A stretch of DNA of 64,000 bases from the NCBI RefSeq assembly GCF_014133895.1, contig NC_050732.1, positions 682,001 to 746,000 of the forward strand, in the 5' to 3' direction. The notes under the pieces are model-generated. The model made no database searches. It was not told the DNA's origin and worked only from the letters and a program-made list of their open reading frames with translations. The position numbers were made by a program, and so were the translations under genes. Positions 19,648 to 29,930 of this stretch are shown one piece after another. Position 1 is the first letter of the stretch; each line of letters starts with the position of its first letter. This stretch comes from Torulaspora globosa. Its lineage: Eukaryota; Ascomycota; Saccharomycetes; Saccharomycetales; Saccharomycetaceae.

Positions 19648-20919
19648 ATGTCATCGTCTATCGATAGCCTTTTCGGAGCTGTTGCTCCGCAGGAGGTCGA
19701 CTCCAGCGTGAGTAAGCTGTTTGGTTCGTCGAGCGGTCCCGTTGACTCTATACTGGTCAAAAACAAGAAGAGGACCGTAGTTGTTCAAGTCGAAGCTGCC
19801 GAGGAGGCTGAAGAGCAGCCTGATGGTGGTGTGGGAGAAGTAAGTGCTGCTGAGGAGCCATTGAAGAAAAAACCCAGAAGGAAACGGGATGACAATACCG
19901 AACTGGAGGACCGTTACTTTGCTAAGCTGGCAGAAGTGCCCGAGGAAACCCAGGAAACGCCAGATAGTGATAAGGAGGAAGATGCCGTGGAGAAAGCGGA
20001 GGTAGGCCAGCAGGCCAAGACTATCGACCTCAAAGAGGACGAACTGGAGAAGGCGGAGCGGACAGTGTTCGTGGGTAATCTAAGCAACGAGGCGATTACG
20101 TCGAAGAAAGTGTTCAAGGAGTTTAAGAAGCTGTTTAGCTCCGATCTGGAGGAGAACGAGCAGTCGAGTCTGTTCTCTATCGAAAACGTCAGGTTCAGGT
20201 CCATATCGTTCGACGAAGCACTGCCCAGGAAAGTGGCTTTCGTACAGCAGAAACTGCACAAGGCCAGAGGTTTCGTTAACGCTTACATTGTCTACAAGAA
20301 AAAACAGGCTGTCAACAAGGTCTGCTCGCGTTTGAACGGCCAGCTCTTCAGACTCCGCCACCTGAGAGTCGACTCAGTGGCGCATCCTGCCCCTCACGAG
20401 AACAAGAGGTCGGTGTTTGTTGGTAATCTGGACTTCGAGGAGGACGACGAGAGCTTATGGGCACATTTCCGAAGCTGCGGCGATATCGAGTACGTTCGTG
20501 TGGTGAGGGACTCGAGGACTAACATGGGAAAGGGATTCGCTTATATCCAGTTCAAAGACTTCCAAAGTGTCAATAAAGCCCTTCTATTGGATGGCAAGAC
20601 TATGCAATCAGTTAAGGAACACGGAAGCAAGAGAAAGCTTCGTGTCAGTAGATGCAAGAATATCAAGAAGAACAGCCCCAGCAGCTTGGAGAATTCCAAA
20701 CTGAACGAGTCGCACAAGACAAAATTTGGAAGAGCCAAGAAGGTCCTGGGTAAGGCTGATAGAGCTACAGTTGGACGCGAACTGACCGTGGAAGGGTTGA
20801 GAGCCACCAAGGGACAAGGCCATGCGGCTTCCCATTTGAAGAAGAGGAAGCAGAGATCGAAGACAGGAAGGGTGACCAAACGTTCGCTGGCATTCAAGAA
20901 AAAACAAGCATCATCATAA
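19648..20919 (+). CDS. NOP12: Nucleolar RNA-binding protein Nop12
   Basis: Nucleolar protein with two RNA recognition motifs, needed for pre-25S rRNA processing. The 423-residue product opens [15 protein letters not shown] and has an acidic/basic low-complexity region to about residue 130. RRM1 begins at [12 protein letters not shown] (about 137), and RRM2 begins at [14 protein letters not shown] (about 253), with the RNP1-like KGFAYIQF. A strongly basic tail ([16 protein letters not shown]) follows. Promoter elements agree with a ribosome biogenesis role. Confidence 0.95.
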   Translation: MSSSIDSLFGAVAPQEVDSSVSKLFGSSSGPVDSILVKNKKRTVVVQVEAAEEAEEQPDGGVGEVSAAEEPLKKKPRRKRDDNTELEDRYFAKLAEVPEETQETPDSDKEEDAVEKAEVGQQAKTIDLKEDELEKAERTVFVGNLSNEAITSKKVFKEFKKLFSSDLEENEQSSLFSIENVRFRSISFDEALPRKVAFVQQKLHKARGFVNAYIVYKKKQAVNKVCSRLNGQLFRLRHLRVDSVAHPAPHENKRSVFVGNLDFEEDDESLWAHFRSCGDIEYVRVVRDSRTNMGKGFAYIQFKDFQSVNKALLLDGKTMQSVKEHGSKRKLRVSRCKNIKKNSPSSLENSKLNESHKTKFGRAKKVLGKADRATVGRELTVEGLRATKGQGHAASHLKKRKQRSKTGRVTKRSLAFKKKQASS

Positions 20920-21243
20920 TGTAATTATATACTGTACTGTACAATCTCGCTAATGGCCAAAGGCCGCGTTTGAGCCCGCCGCTTGCTGCTCTTGGAAACT
21001 ATAGTCAAGAGTCGCTAACTCGACTGATCGAGCGGCCACCATGGCCGTCCCAGAGGCAGATCATATATATCTGAAGCAAGCTTAGATTTGGGCTTATTAG
21101 CTTCGAGCAGTCGTACTTAGTTATTATTATAAGAGTAAGTTATAGCACCTCTTAAGATGGCCTAAGCCTTGCTAGATAGCCATTTAACCAGGCTGCAGAA
21201 TGGCTTCTGTCGATTGAGTGCGGTATTCCGAGGTTGGCTAGAG
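20920..21243. other. Intergenic region between NOP12 and SYN8
   Basis: 324 bases between two plus-strand genes. I see only short AT-rich tracts near 21062-21070 and 21120-21135, and no confident regulatory site. Confidence 0.5.
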
Positions 21244-22053
21244 ATGGATAATTTGAAGCTGTTGTATGAGCTGGGCAGATTAGAAGATCTTGTGGAAGAA
21301 AGAGTAAGGCTAACATCAGTACTTAAGATACGACCTTCGTCCAAGGATAATTTAAATCTAAAACGGCAGTTGGATAAGGCCTTGGACCTGCTACATGAAA
21401 CTGCAAACAATAATGAAGAAAATTTGGAAAAGTATTCTAAGCGGTATTCTGAGATTTTGCTTGAAATTCCAGACAAAGTGATTGATTTGGCCTTATATGA
21501 GTTCGAGCTACCAGTCAAAGGCCAGTCACCCGATGATGATACCAGTGATGCACTTGGTTCCCGAGATTTGCCCAAGAAAGTTCGGTTCAAGGACGAAAAT
21601 CTGGTCAGCTACAATGAATCTGAACAATTTGAACCATACCACGACGAGCCACAACCAGTTCCTAAGATAGACGCTAAGGTTGAGGATGATAGGATGAAAC
21701 TTTTAAACCGGGCTGAACCATCACAGGCTGCGGTGACTGCACCCGCCTTATCGAACCAAGGGCTGTTCATACAGCAGCAGCAGCAGTTGCTGGAGCAGGA
21801 TACGTACTTGGATGCCTTGGGTGAGTCTGTTCGAAAATCGCACGATTTTGCAATGGATATAAATGACGAAGTGACAGAGCAGAATAATCAAGTCCTGCAC
21901 GATCTGGAAAGTCTTGTTGATAACAGTGGGAGAAACCTTGATCGCGCCAAGAGGAGGCTACAGGTTTTTGAAAGTACGGCAAGAGAGAACGGACCATGTT
22001 TCATTATCCTACTGCTTATACTGATATTACTACTCTTATTGATAATGCTGTGA
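21244..22053 (+). CDS. SYN8: Endosomal SNARE Syn8
   Basis: Qc-type SNARE of the endosome/late Golgi. I choose the ATG at 21244 (MDNLKLLYELGRLEDLVEER), which aligns with S. cerevisiae Syn8; the frame extends 25 codons upstream with unconserved sequence. The order is an N-terminal helical region, a linker with KKVRFKDEN, then LFIQQQQQLLEQDTYLDALGES. That last piece begins the SNARE helix (about 180-240). The tail anchor is an almost pure Ile/Leu segment at the very C-terminus (CFIILLLILILLLLLIML). 269 residues, normal size. Confidence 0.94.
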   Translation: MDNLKLLYELGRLEDLVEERVRLTSVLKIRPSSKDNLNLKRQLDKALDLLHETANNNEENLEKYSKRYSEILLEIPDKVIDLALYEFELPVKGQSPDDDTSDALGSRDLPKKVRFKDENLVSYNESEQFEPYHDEPQPVPKIDAKVEDDRMKLLNRAEPSQAAVTAPALSNQGLFIQQQQQLLEQDTYLDALGESVRKSHDFAMDINDEVTEQNNQVLHDLESLVDNSGRNLDRAKRRLQVFESTARENGPCFIILLLILILLLLLIML

Positions 22054-22782
22054 CACGACCCTTGAGACAGGCACTTCCAATTCAATGCGAAGTACGCCAT
22101 CTTTCGACCCGCCAGCTAGGCATATTGTGGGTTAGGCTGCATTTGTTCCCGACGAGGCCAAGAAGACAAGTGATAGCTTACGAATTTACAGAGAAAGCAC
22201 TCAGTCTTTTGAGTGCTTTCCTGGTCGGTTGGTCAGGGAAGACCGGGACTCATATAGTGGAAGCAAAATGTTTTCTAAGTAGCGAGTAGTTTTTATTGAA
22301 TATCAGCAAGTTTCATTGCAGTTTGGAAAGATATGCTATTGAAGGATGAATTGAGATGCGATCCGTTAGCTATACGCCTCGTACAGCTTAGCGTGTATCA
22401 CCCAAGTGATACTGCTCCCTGCGTAAAGATCCGAAACCATGTCGCCTGTTCAAGTATCTGGTTGTTTCCCGCAGTAGATCGTTCAGCAACACGGAGAGCG
22501 GAGGTATCTTCAGCCGCTATATGATTTAGCATAAGTTTCGCTACTGAGTGAGCCAACCGTGGTTGACAGTATTTCCAAGTTATTTCGTAATTCGTCACTT
22601 TCCTACGTTTGAGGGAAACTCATCAAGATCTCTTGCCGGCGGCGCCGAAACACAACATTCACCGCCTAGCGATGATCAATTTTAATGGGATTCTGATCTT
22701 TCCCTCGCCTTGGCTGAACTGTAAAGGCAATCTGATGTACCAAGGATTAAGCGCACGGAGGAACAAACAAAAAGTGTTTTCC
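22054..22782. other. Long convergent intergenic region, SYN8 / NGL1
   Basis: 729 bases between two convergent stop codons, long for this compact genome. Short open frames here (63-97 codons) show no recognisable feature. It contains a perfect hairpin at 22193-22220. No tRNA was seen. Confidence 0.55.
22193..22220. repeat. Perfect inverted repeat with an 11-bp stem
   Basis: GAAAGCACTCA (22193-22203) and TGAGTGCTTTC (22210-22220) are exact complements around a six-base loop GTCTTT. It lies about 140 bases past the SYN8 stop. It could be part of a 3' UTR structure or a non-coding RNA. Confidence 0.7.
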
Positions 22783-23886
22783 TCACAGGATTTTGAACTC
22801 CCCAAGAACTGGAATGTGATCGCTGGGGTGGTTCTTATTTGGCAGCCCAAACTCATTAGAGTTCCGCAGCTCTTTTGAGACATCTGCTCCGCTGAGGATT
22901 TTAGTCAGTTCAAAGTCCTTGTTATGGTACCATATATAGTCGAATATGCCCTTCAACTTCCCGGAGTAGCATGTGTGCTCAAATAAATCGGCAGAGACAT
23001 CTTCGAAAACGCAGCGATTGAGATATGGCCTCAATGGGTTCGCGATATCCAAGTTGTCATACTTGACTATTTCGCCTCTCAAGAACTTCACCACTGAAGA
23101 ATCTCTGGGCGAATTCAAGTCTCCTGCGAATAGTACTTTCATCTTGCTGTAAGTGGTGTCATGTTCACCAACCAATAAAGTATTGATGATCTTTGCCAGC
23201 CTTCTCATTATGATGATGCATTGTGTCAATTTCACTTCATCATATTTCCAGTAGAGATGCGTGTTCACCACTACGAAAATCGTGCCGGTGTCTTTATGCT
23301 TTAGTGAAACGAAAAGCCCTACCTGATTTCGATTTCTCAGAACTTCCAACAACGCCTGTTCACCGGTTGGATTTCCCGCACCATCTGTCAGCTTAACCAT
23401 CTTGGATTTCAGGTAGGACAACTCGTTAAGATCAAAGCTCCCTATGAGATCATTCAAGTAGACGCTGGATGACGAGATATAGTCGAATTTGTTCAAATTA
23501 TAAAAAATTCCAACCCCATCCATGTCGCTCGGCTCCCGTTTCCAGTATTGTGGTGGGGGCTTTGCAATGTACTTCGAACCGTAGTTGAAGTCTCTATCAA
23601 TCACTGGTTCCCAGTACTGATAGTAGTCCGTCGCCGTCAATTCCTGAAGACACATGATATCAGCCCTGTAACGGCTCAGAAGCTCATTTTCCAGTAATCT
23701 GTGTCTATACTTCCAGTCCTTATATTCATCCGGAACATACGTGTACACCTGCGGCCACATATAGTATGGAGAAAGCAGATTGTAAGTCAACAGCGTAAAT
23801 TTATCATCTATCAATGTCTTGGAACTATTCCTGCGTAAATTGCTAGCAATCTTCTTGATTGGCAGTAATCTCCGACCAAAAAGCAT
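22783..23886 (-). CDS. NGL1: Ngl1-like EEP-family exo/endonuclease
   Basis: CCR4-related protein of the exonuclease-endonuclease-phosphatase family, mitochondrial in S. cerevisiae. I start at the ATG 23884-23886 (MLFGRRLLPIKKIASNLRRNS), a basic, hydroxylated leader typical of mitochondrial import; the frame runs 28 codons upstream only to a TTG. The EEP fold is shown by FTLLTYNLLSPYYM, the catalytic Glu in CLQEL (about residue 82), the VNTHLYW strand, GDLNS near 256, and HPSDHIPVLGEF near the C-terminus. 367 residues, the size of S. cerevisiae Ngl1. It lacks the leucine-rich repeats of Ccr4. Confidence 0.93.
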   Translation of the reverse strand: MLFGRRLLPIKKIASNLRRNSSKTLIDDKFTLLTYNLLSPYYMWPQVYTYVPDEYKDWKYRHRLLENELLSRYRADIMCLQELTATDYYQYWEPVIDRDFNYGSKYIAKPPPQYWKREPSDMDGVGIFYNLNKFDYISSSSVYLNDLIGSFDLNELSYLKSKMVKLTDGAGNPTGEQALLEVLRNRNQVGLFVSLKHKDTGTIFVVVNTHLYWKYDEVKLTQCIIIMRRLAKIINTLLVGEHDTTYSKMKVLFAGDLNSPRDSSVVKFLRGEIVKYDNLDIANPLRPYLNRCVFEDVSADLFEHTCYSGKLKGIFDYIWYHNKDFELTKILSGADVSKELRNSNEFGLPNKNHPSDHIPVLGEFKIL

Positions 23887-25002
23887 CGAGGTCGGCGATA
23901 TAGTAGCTGATCTTACCGAGGAAAGCTGACCGATAAGTATCAGCACCAACCAGATCACGTACGGCAGCAACGTAGCACTTGAACGAGCACACTGACGCTC
24001 ACAACAGCTCTGTCAGCTTGATTGAGACAGCTTGTAACGTTTTGCAGCACTAGACGTGTCAACTAAAGGCTTATTCGCCTTGGTCACGTGATTCCACATA
24101 CTTGAACCGAAGCTTCATCAATGGCCTTCGATCATTCAGGGTGTCTGATCTTGGCCGTCTTGGTCCCTTTCTCTTTGATTTTGCACTTCCTTTTGTGTCT
24201 TGTTTGGTCCTGTCTTGTTGAAGGCGGCTCTCCAAACCAACAGGCGCCATGGTCAAATAGCAGCCTCCTCTGGCTCTAAGCGATGGCGATCCCTGTATCT
24301 GGATGTGTAGATGCCCCGCGTATGGAGTAGCTTTAGTACTTTAGCAGTCATTGCTTACTTCCTCTTTAGCCATACGGATGTTCTTCGGCTCACAACGAGC
24401 AGCGTTAAGGCCATGAACCCTAGATTACCACTGAAATACGACCAATTCAGTCTTGGATATTCAGCTTTTGAACTAGTGGTGTAAACGCTATCACCAAGTC
24501 AGCAGAGTCACCTCGGCGGCAAAAGACTGTTAGTACCGGCTTTAATGGGTCTTTGCTATTACCACTCATGTGGCTCCAGAATGTTAACAGTGAGTTGAGT
24601 CGCAAAAGTGCCGCCTTTATCGACAAGTAGTCGTGAAAACTACTTTGATTCTTCAGCTCCTTGATCTCTTTCCAACTGGTAGCCATAGTGTGGCAACGTG
24701 GAACTAAACCATTAGAACAAGGACTTTACTGTGTTAGCCAAGATCCGCGCAGAAGTTGGACGAGAGTTGTGAAAATAAGATCTTAACGACAAGGTTGATC
24801 GGGCGTTCCCCTTCTCTAATGCTCCTATTGTTTCTCGAAAAGCGAGATATTTGCGGTTGCTGTTATTCAAAAGAGCCGGAGCGGAGACGCTACCTCGAGT
24901 TGCATCAAGCTTATGGGTTTACGTTGCTTGTGGCCGATATTCTGCTTCCATCACACTTAAGGCTTTACATAGCACCCGAATTCACTGAGCAGATCGCCTG
25001 GT
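23887..25002. other. Divergent intergenic region, NGL1 / NTG
   Basis: 1116 bases between divergent starts. A CACGTG E-box lies near 24085 (GTCACGTGAT). A possible small minus-strand gene lies at 24447-24686 (separate entry). A basic 59-codon frame near 24071-24250 on the minus strand looks like chance. Confidence 0.5.
24447..24686 (-). CDS. Possible small protein of unknown function
   Basis: A 79-codon frame with ATG at 24684-24686, opening MATSWKEIKELKNQSSFHDY. It has no family I recognise. It reads like real protein in its first 50 residues (balanced composition, amphipathic helix with LSIKAALLRLNSLLTFW). Just past its stop, another minus-strand frame is open from about 24497 down to 24359 and encodes a short hydrophobic stretch (GNLGFMALTLLVV) followed by basic residues, as in a tail anchor. 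A frameshift or an unrecognised splice could join the two, but nothing seen here proves it. It may equally be spurious. Confidence 0.3.
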   Translation of the reverse strand: MATSWKEIKELKNQSSFHDYLSIKAALLRLNSLLTFWSHMSGNSKDPLKPVLTVFCRRGDSADLVIAFTPLVQKLNIQD

Positions 25003-26217
25003 ATGGCGAGACTAAGGGCCAGAAAGCGGAACCATGTCGACATCAGTATTGAGGATGACGGCAGGGAAGTGAAATCCAAGTATTTCAAGAGTGAAACAAT
25101 AGTCAAGGAATCTGATGACGGAACAGAATCAGTCTCCGCCGAAGATACCGTCGATATTGAGTGGATAAAATCGCTGAACTCTGAAGAGTACTTCGAGTGG
25201 GTGTCTAAGGTCACCGATGATCGGCCTGAGAGATGGAATAAACCATTGGATCCCGACATCTTTTTGAACCGACCTGAGGGGGCACCTCCATTGCCAGAGA
25301 ACTTCATTCCAATATACACCAGAGTGCGACTTATGAGGTCAAAGATCAGGACGCCTGTGGATTCTGTGGGTTGCGCAGCTATACCTATCACAGTTAATTC
25401 GCAGTTCAACATTTCGCAGAATCAAATCAAACCTAAGAACTACAGATTACAACTTTTAGTCGCCCTGATGTTGTCAGCTCAAACTAAAGATGAGCTCAAT
25501 GCCGAAGCCATGTCAAATCTGATACGGTATTCAATAGACGAACTCGATATCCCGGAGGGCCTCACCCTGGAAGCATTACTGCGAATTGATGAAAAGGTTC
25601 TCGTCGATCTGGTGAAGATGGTGGGATTCCACAATAGGAAGGCACACTATGTGAAGCAAACAGCAGAGATCCTAGCGAAACAGTTCGACTCTGACATTCC
25701 GGCTGATTTGGTCGGGATCCTCTCGCTTCCGGGAGTTGGGCCTAAGATGGGGCTCCTGGCTTTGCAGAAGGCCTGGGGAAAGATGAGCGGCATTGGTGTA
25801 GACGTTCATGTACACAGACTTTGCAAGATGTGGGGCTGGGTAGACGCAAAGAAATGCAAGACTGCAGACCATACAAGGAGGGAGTTGGAATCGTGGTTGC
25901 CAAAGGCTCTGTGGTATGAGATTAATCCTTTGCTGGTCGGCTTTGGTCAAGTTATTTGCATGTCAAGGGGCAAGAGATGCGATATATGCCTTGCAAACGA
26001 CGTGTGTAATGCAGTCGACAAGAAACTACTAAAGACGAAGGATGCAAAGAAAGGCTCCCATAAAATGCCTCTCAAGAGTAACAGAGGTGATTTCTCACTG
26101 TGGCTGGAGTATCTCGCCGAAAAAGACAGCTCTTTTAAAATAATAGATGAAAAGGAAGTAGTCCAGCCAATGGACGAAGGGTTTGCATTCATAAAGAAGG
26201 ATCCTGATGAAGTCTGA
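25003..26217 (+). CDS. NTG2: Endonuclease III-type DNA glycosylase / AP lyase (Ntg family)
   Basis: Bifunctional base excision repair enzyme that removes oxidised pyrimidines and formamidopyrimidines and nicks abasic sites. It begins MARLRARKRNHVDIS, a basic nuclear-signal-like N-terminus. The helix-hairpin-helix is LPGVGPKMGLLALQ with catalytic lysine K248, and the catalytic aspartate is D267 in GVDVHVHR. The 4Fe-4S loop is complete, C-X6-C-X2-C-X5-C at C319, C326, C329 and C335. S. cerevisiae has two copies: Ntg2 keeps the cluster and Ntg1 lost it, so this single copy resembles Ntg2 in that respect. 404 residues. The symbol is given for the cluster-bearing form; strictly it is the common ancestor type of NTG1 and NTG2. 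Confidence 0.93.
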   Translation: MARLRARKRNHVDISIEDDGREVKSKYFKSETIVKESDDGTESVSAEDTVDIEWIKSLNSEEYFEWVSKVTDDRPERWNKPLDPDIFLNRPEGAPPLPENFIPIYTRVRLMRSKIRTPVDSVGCAAIPITVNSQFNISQNQIKPKNYRLQLLVALMLSAQTKDELNAEAMSNLIRYSIDELDIPEGLTLEALLRIDEKVLVDLVKMVGFHNRKAHYVKQTAEILAKQFDSDIPADLVGILSLPGVGPKMGLLALQKAWGKMSGIGVDVHVHRLCKMWGWVDAKKCKTADHTRRELESWLPKALWYEINPLLVGFGQVICMSRGKRCDICLANDVCNAVDKKLLKTKDAKKGSHKMPLKSNRGDFSLWLEYLAEKDSSFKIIDEKEVVQPMDEGFAFIKKDPDEV

Positions 26218-26350
26218 TCCCAGTAGGGACCTGCCAAATTACTATATATGAAACTATTCTTTGTGTGTACAGTAAATTTCACGAGATGGGCGGGCATTAA
26301 ATTGGTGACAAACCTGCTGTGCTTGGTGCTGATTCGAGCTATGTAAGCTA

Positions 26351-28180
26351 TTATTTCAGTAATTTGTTGCACTGTTCCAGACTTTGCTTGGCGAAGTACT
26401 TTACATCAAAATCATCATCTTGAAGCAACTTCTTCAAGGATGACAATATAGTCCCCTCAATTGTATCATTGTAGCGTGCTCTATCTTTGATTAGATTTTC
26501 GACGATGATTGCGTAGGACTTGGCCACATTGAATCTTATATTTGGTACTGCGTCGTCGGCTAGATGAGACACAAAGGGTAGTATTTGATTGGCAACGACG
26601 TCTAATTCAACAACAGGGACAAGTTCTGTCAGGGCAGAAAGTAGAGTAAATCTGTAAACAAAGTTTTCCAAAAGCTGCGAGTCAAACTTTAGCAATTTGG
26701 CAATAACCCCATCACGGCACCAATCAGATCCAAAGATCTCGGTAAGTTTCTTTAAGTTATTCACTGCAGCCTCTCTGATAGAAAATACAGTGTCCCATAA
26801 CCAAGAGAGACAGAGATCGCTCAATTGTTGGTCAAAAAACTGCACGCCTAGCTGTTCGGCTAGGATAGGAATGTATTCAATGATGGCCATTCTAACTCTC
26901 CAATTAACATCTTTAGCAAGCTCGGTAATCGCAGGAAGAAGTGATTCTGATAGGAGGTCAACCCCTATAACGTCATTAACAACCTTTAAATTAGCGATAA
27001 TGTTCAGACGAACGTCTGGAAACTCGTCCTTCAGCATGTTCAGCAGAATGGGGAGAAGATGATCGATGGCCTCATCCTTTGACGTAAGTGTCACTAAGTT
27101 CGTGATGGTTAAAGCTAGTGAAGCTCTGACAGCCTCACTTTCATCCATGCTTAAACTTTGGACTGCAGGTAAAATCTTCGTCAAAACAATCGAGGGATCG
27201 TTGAGCAGTTTGGCGAAGCCTGATATCTGCTTCGCAATGGCTTTTCTAACATCACTCTCGTTGTCCTCACACAGGTTCAAGAACGGTTGGATCAATTCTG
27301 CGATGTAGCCTCCATCTCCTGCAAACTGGGCCGCCAATTCCTCAAATTTGTCTGCAGCCATATACCGCACTCTCCAAGCTTCGTCAGCTATAAGCTTCGT
27401 CGCTGAATCCAAAAGATCTTTCCTATGCGAATAATCACCCTTTGTGTTGAAAAACTTGAGTATCGAAATTAAGCAATTAACCGTCAAGAATTTCACAGAA
27501 TCTTGGTTATCATTAATTATCTTTTGAAACATATTTGAGATGTAATCCCAGTCTTCATTTGTGGAGAGATCTGGATTTTGAGTCAGTAAATCAATTAACG
27601 TGGGTAAGTTCCTTGCTGCCGTTCTTCTCACCATAGGAGTGTCATCCTGAACCAATTGTAAATATAGTGCTAATAAATCTTTCCTGAAGGTGTTATCCTT
27701 TACTCTCACAATGACTGATTTAAACAGACCACAGGAGGAGACCTTAGAGGAGAACCAATCGGCCGTGGCCAAATGTTCAATCAATGGTATAAAATCATGG
27801 AAAAGTTGATCTTGCGACAGTTCACCGGCTATCTCATTCAATGATTCTACCGCTTTGTCCCTGACCAATGTCTCTTCCGTAGAAGCTAGGATCTCCAAGA
27901 TTGGCAGTAATAAAGTCGCATATTCTGGACCTCCGATAAAGGGCACAAATTTACCTAGCTCCTCAGCTAATACAGCAAAGACTTCGTCTTCATCATCTTG
28001 TGCAACTTCCATAAGGAATGGAATCAATTCATCTCTGCTCCTTTGAGGTCCTAACGCTGTTGCAATTGTGTCCAATTTTTTCATCGCTTCGACTCTATTT
28101 GAAATGTCGTCATGTTTCAACTCATCCATCAGTAGAGCTAAGGGATAGAGGTCTTTGCCCTCCACACTCTCGTTTGCCAT
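26351..28180 (-). CDS. TPD3: PP2A scaffold (A) subunit
   Basis: HEAT-repeat scaffold of protein phosphatase 2A that holds the catalytic subunit and a B-type subunit. I start at the ATG 28178-28180 (MANESVEGKDLYPLALLMDEL); four more codons upstream reach only a GTG. About fifteen HEAT repeats fill the 609 residues, with typical motifs such as VRRTAARNLPTL, EAWRVRYMAADKF, DVRKAIAKQI and VNWRVRMAIIEYIPILAEQLG. It is convergent with the NTG gene. The B' subunit RTS1 is at the left end of the window. Confidence 0.97.
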   Translation of the reverse strand: MANESVEGKDLYPLALLMDELKHDDISNRVEAMKKLDTIATALGPQRSRDELIPFLMEVAQDDEDEVFAVLAEELGKFVPFIGGPEYATLLLPILEILASTEETLVRDKAVESLNEIAGELSQDQLFHDFIPLIEHLATADWFSSKVSSCGLFKSVIVRVKDNTFRKDLLALYLQLVQDDTPMVRRTAARNLPTLIDLLTQNPDLSTNEDWDYISNMFQKIINDNQDSVKFLTVNCLISILKFFNTKGDYSHRKDLLDSATKLIADEAWRVRYMAADKFEELAAQFAGDGGYIAELIQPFLNLCEDNESDVRKAIAKQISGFAKLLNDPSIVLTKILPAVQSLSMDESEAVRASLALTITNLVTLTSKDEAIDHLLPILLNMLKDEFPDVRLNIIANLKVVNDVIGVDLLSESLLPAITELAKDVNWRVRMAIIEYIPILAEQLGVQFFDQQLSDLCLSWLWDTVFSIREAAVNNLKKLTEIFGSDWCRDGVIAKLLKFDSQLLENFVYRFTLLSALTELVPVVELDVVANQILPFVSHLADDAVPNIRFNVAKSYAIIVENLIKDRARYNDTIEGTILSSLKKLLQDDDFDVKYFAKQSLEQCNKLLK

Positions 28181-28465
28181 CTCGAGTTCCACTTTTTTAT
28201 CACGTCAAAACACCAGCTAAGAGAAATTATTTTCTTCAAACGCGCTCCACAAGATTCCCTGTTAATTGGAGAGTTGGCCACTGCTCGTCGCAACCTTGAA
28301 TCTGATACTGCCTTTCAATTTACGTCCAAGTCCATTCAAGGATCTCTATTGTATATGATTCAGCCAAGGTGAGTTCGCCTATCCCTCGACCGGGTAACCT
28401 CTTCCGTTAAAAGATATTCCCAAGACTTGAAAGCACCAAGGCAGATAGGACCTCCAAAGCATCAG

Positions 28466-29530
28466 TTATATGGTCGACAATAGTCTCAGTAGATTCTTGA
28501 GGTGTGGTGCCAGGTTTCTCAAGAAACTTGTGAAAAATCGAGGAATTTTGGCCAGTTTCTTGATACTTTGAAATGATGCTAAAAAGAGGAACAGTATTAA
28601 CAGTAAATTTGATCTCGACAGGTAGACCTTGCTGAAAAATTTAGGCCAAAGTGATCTCCATTTGGGTATGACCTGGACTGTATTAGTTTCGCGGGTTTTT
28701 TTAAGCGGAGGTTTGCTGGTTGGACCGACTGCCTTATTATCTGTAACTGGCTTGGAGTGTTGCCGGGGCTGCTTCTTGATCTTCACAGGCTTCGTTTCGA
28801 GCCTGCTCAGGATATCCTCCTCGACCGTCTTGCCCTTGTGGATACTGCGTAAAGAAGAAAGCCGGCTTCCCAAATTGGGGACATGATAGCACAGCTGCTT
28901 GTACAAAGCTGTCGACGGAGTTTTTTGTAGAACTTCAATTTGAATGCCGAAAATATAGGTATCAACAAGCTTCTCTAGTTCTGCTGCTTCATCTGGACCA
29001 CTGGTTTCTTTGGCCAGGCTGGAAATCACCCTGCGAGCACCGTTTTCAAGGTTTATGGATGCCTGTTGACCTCTCAATTGGTTCATCAAAGCAGCTCTCA
29101 CGCAGCAGCTGTAATATTTGCTCCACATTGATGCTTGGGAATTTTTAGGAGCCCCTTTCAAATGATATTGAACAGTTTGAGGGTCACCGGTAAAAGTTTG
29201 GTGAACAACTTCTTGCAGCCTAAAGCCTAGGCTCCGAAAGCTGCTCACAGAATAGCAAGCCTCCAGGAATAAATTAAAATATTTGTAGGTGGTGTGCAGT
29301 GACGTTTGCGTCAGAAAGCCATACTCGTACATTTTCTGTATCGTATCTTCACAGTCACCTCTGATGAACACTGCAAGACAGTCCTGGAAATGTCTCTGTT
29401 CTTCATTCCCCACGATATTGAAGTTCGAAGGACACCCTAATGATTCATCGTTCAGCAAGTCTTCTAGCGTCGTATCAGCCGACTGAATTCCATTTGGAAG
29501 GCTAGGTCCGTCAACTTCGATATCGCTCAT
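28466..29530 (-). CDS. PEX15: Pex15-like tail-anchored peroxisomal membrane protein
   Basis: Pex15 is a peroxisomal tail-anchored protein that recruits the Pex1-Pex6 AAA ATPases, which recycle the import receptor Pex5. This family is very divergent. The 354-residue product opens MSDIEVDGPSLPNG, has a helical cytosolic domain, and has a basic linker rich in Lys and Pro at about 250-290. A single hydrophobic segment near the C-terminus (about 308-321, LLLILFLFLASF) is followed by a basic tail (FFTSFLRNLAPHLKN). That layout and the position next to TPD3 and the PAS kinase gene (PEX15-PSK2 in S. cerevisiae) support the call more than sequence similarity does. Confidence 0.8.
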   Translation of the reverse strand: MSDIEVDGPSLPNGIQSADTTLEDLLNDESLGCPSNFNIVGNEEQRHFQDCLAVFIRGDCEDTIQKMYEYGFLTQTSLHTTYKYFNLFLEACYSVSSFRSLGFRLQEVVHQTFTGDPQTVQYHLKGAPKNSQASMWSKYYSCCVRAALMNQLRGQQASINLENGARRVISSLAKETSGPDEAAELEKLVDTYIFGIQIEVLQKTPSTALYKQLCYHVPNLGSRLSSLRSIHKGKTVEEDILSRLETKPVKIKKQPRQHSKPVTDNKAVGPTSKPPLKKTRETNTVQVIPKWRSLWPKFFSKVYLSRSNLLLILFLFLASFQSIKKLAKIPRFFTSFLRNLAPHLKNLLRLLSTI

Positions 29531-29930
29531 TTCTTAACCTTGAGTATCAGGTTCCTCTGTAACGAAGTGCGGTCTTAGAAATTCAATAACAGCAACGTCC
29601 TAGTGACACAGAGGTTGCACATCTCATTGACCCCTTCTTACTGATTGAAGTCTGCTTTTTCTTCCTAGTTAAAGCTGTTCATTTGAACCTTTTGAAAAGT
29701 GAATTCGACCTTTCGGTCTCAAAATATTAAATTCATCAACAACTAAGCTGACTTATGTAGTATTACAAAGTATTCACACTCACGAAACTTAATTAACAAA
29801 AATACTAGGAATACAAAAGGTGTTGGATAAGCGACTTGCTATCCAAATGCAAAATAAGGTAGGTGCGGAACTCAGTGACTTGAACTGATGCAGGGAAACC
29901 AAACTGAAAAGTCGTAAGTATGCTCCGATC
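29531..29930. other. Intergenic region between PEX15 and the PAS kinase gene
   Basis: 400 bases holding the PEX15 promoter and the PAS kinase 3' flank (both on the minus strand). AT-rich near 29720-29760; nothing else seen. Confidence 0.5.

Noticed and set aside
24071..24250. Basic 59-codon minus-strand frame between NGL1 and NTG
   Set aside because: No recognisable feature, low complexity in Lys/Arg, lies in a divergent promoter region; likely chance.
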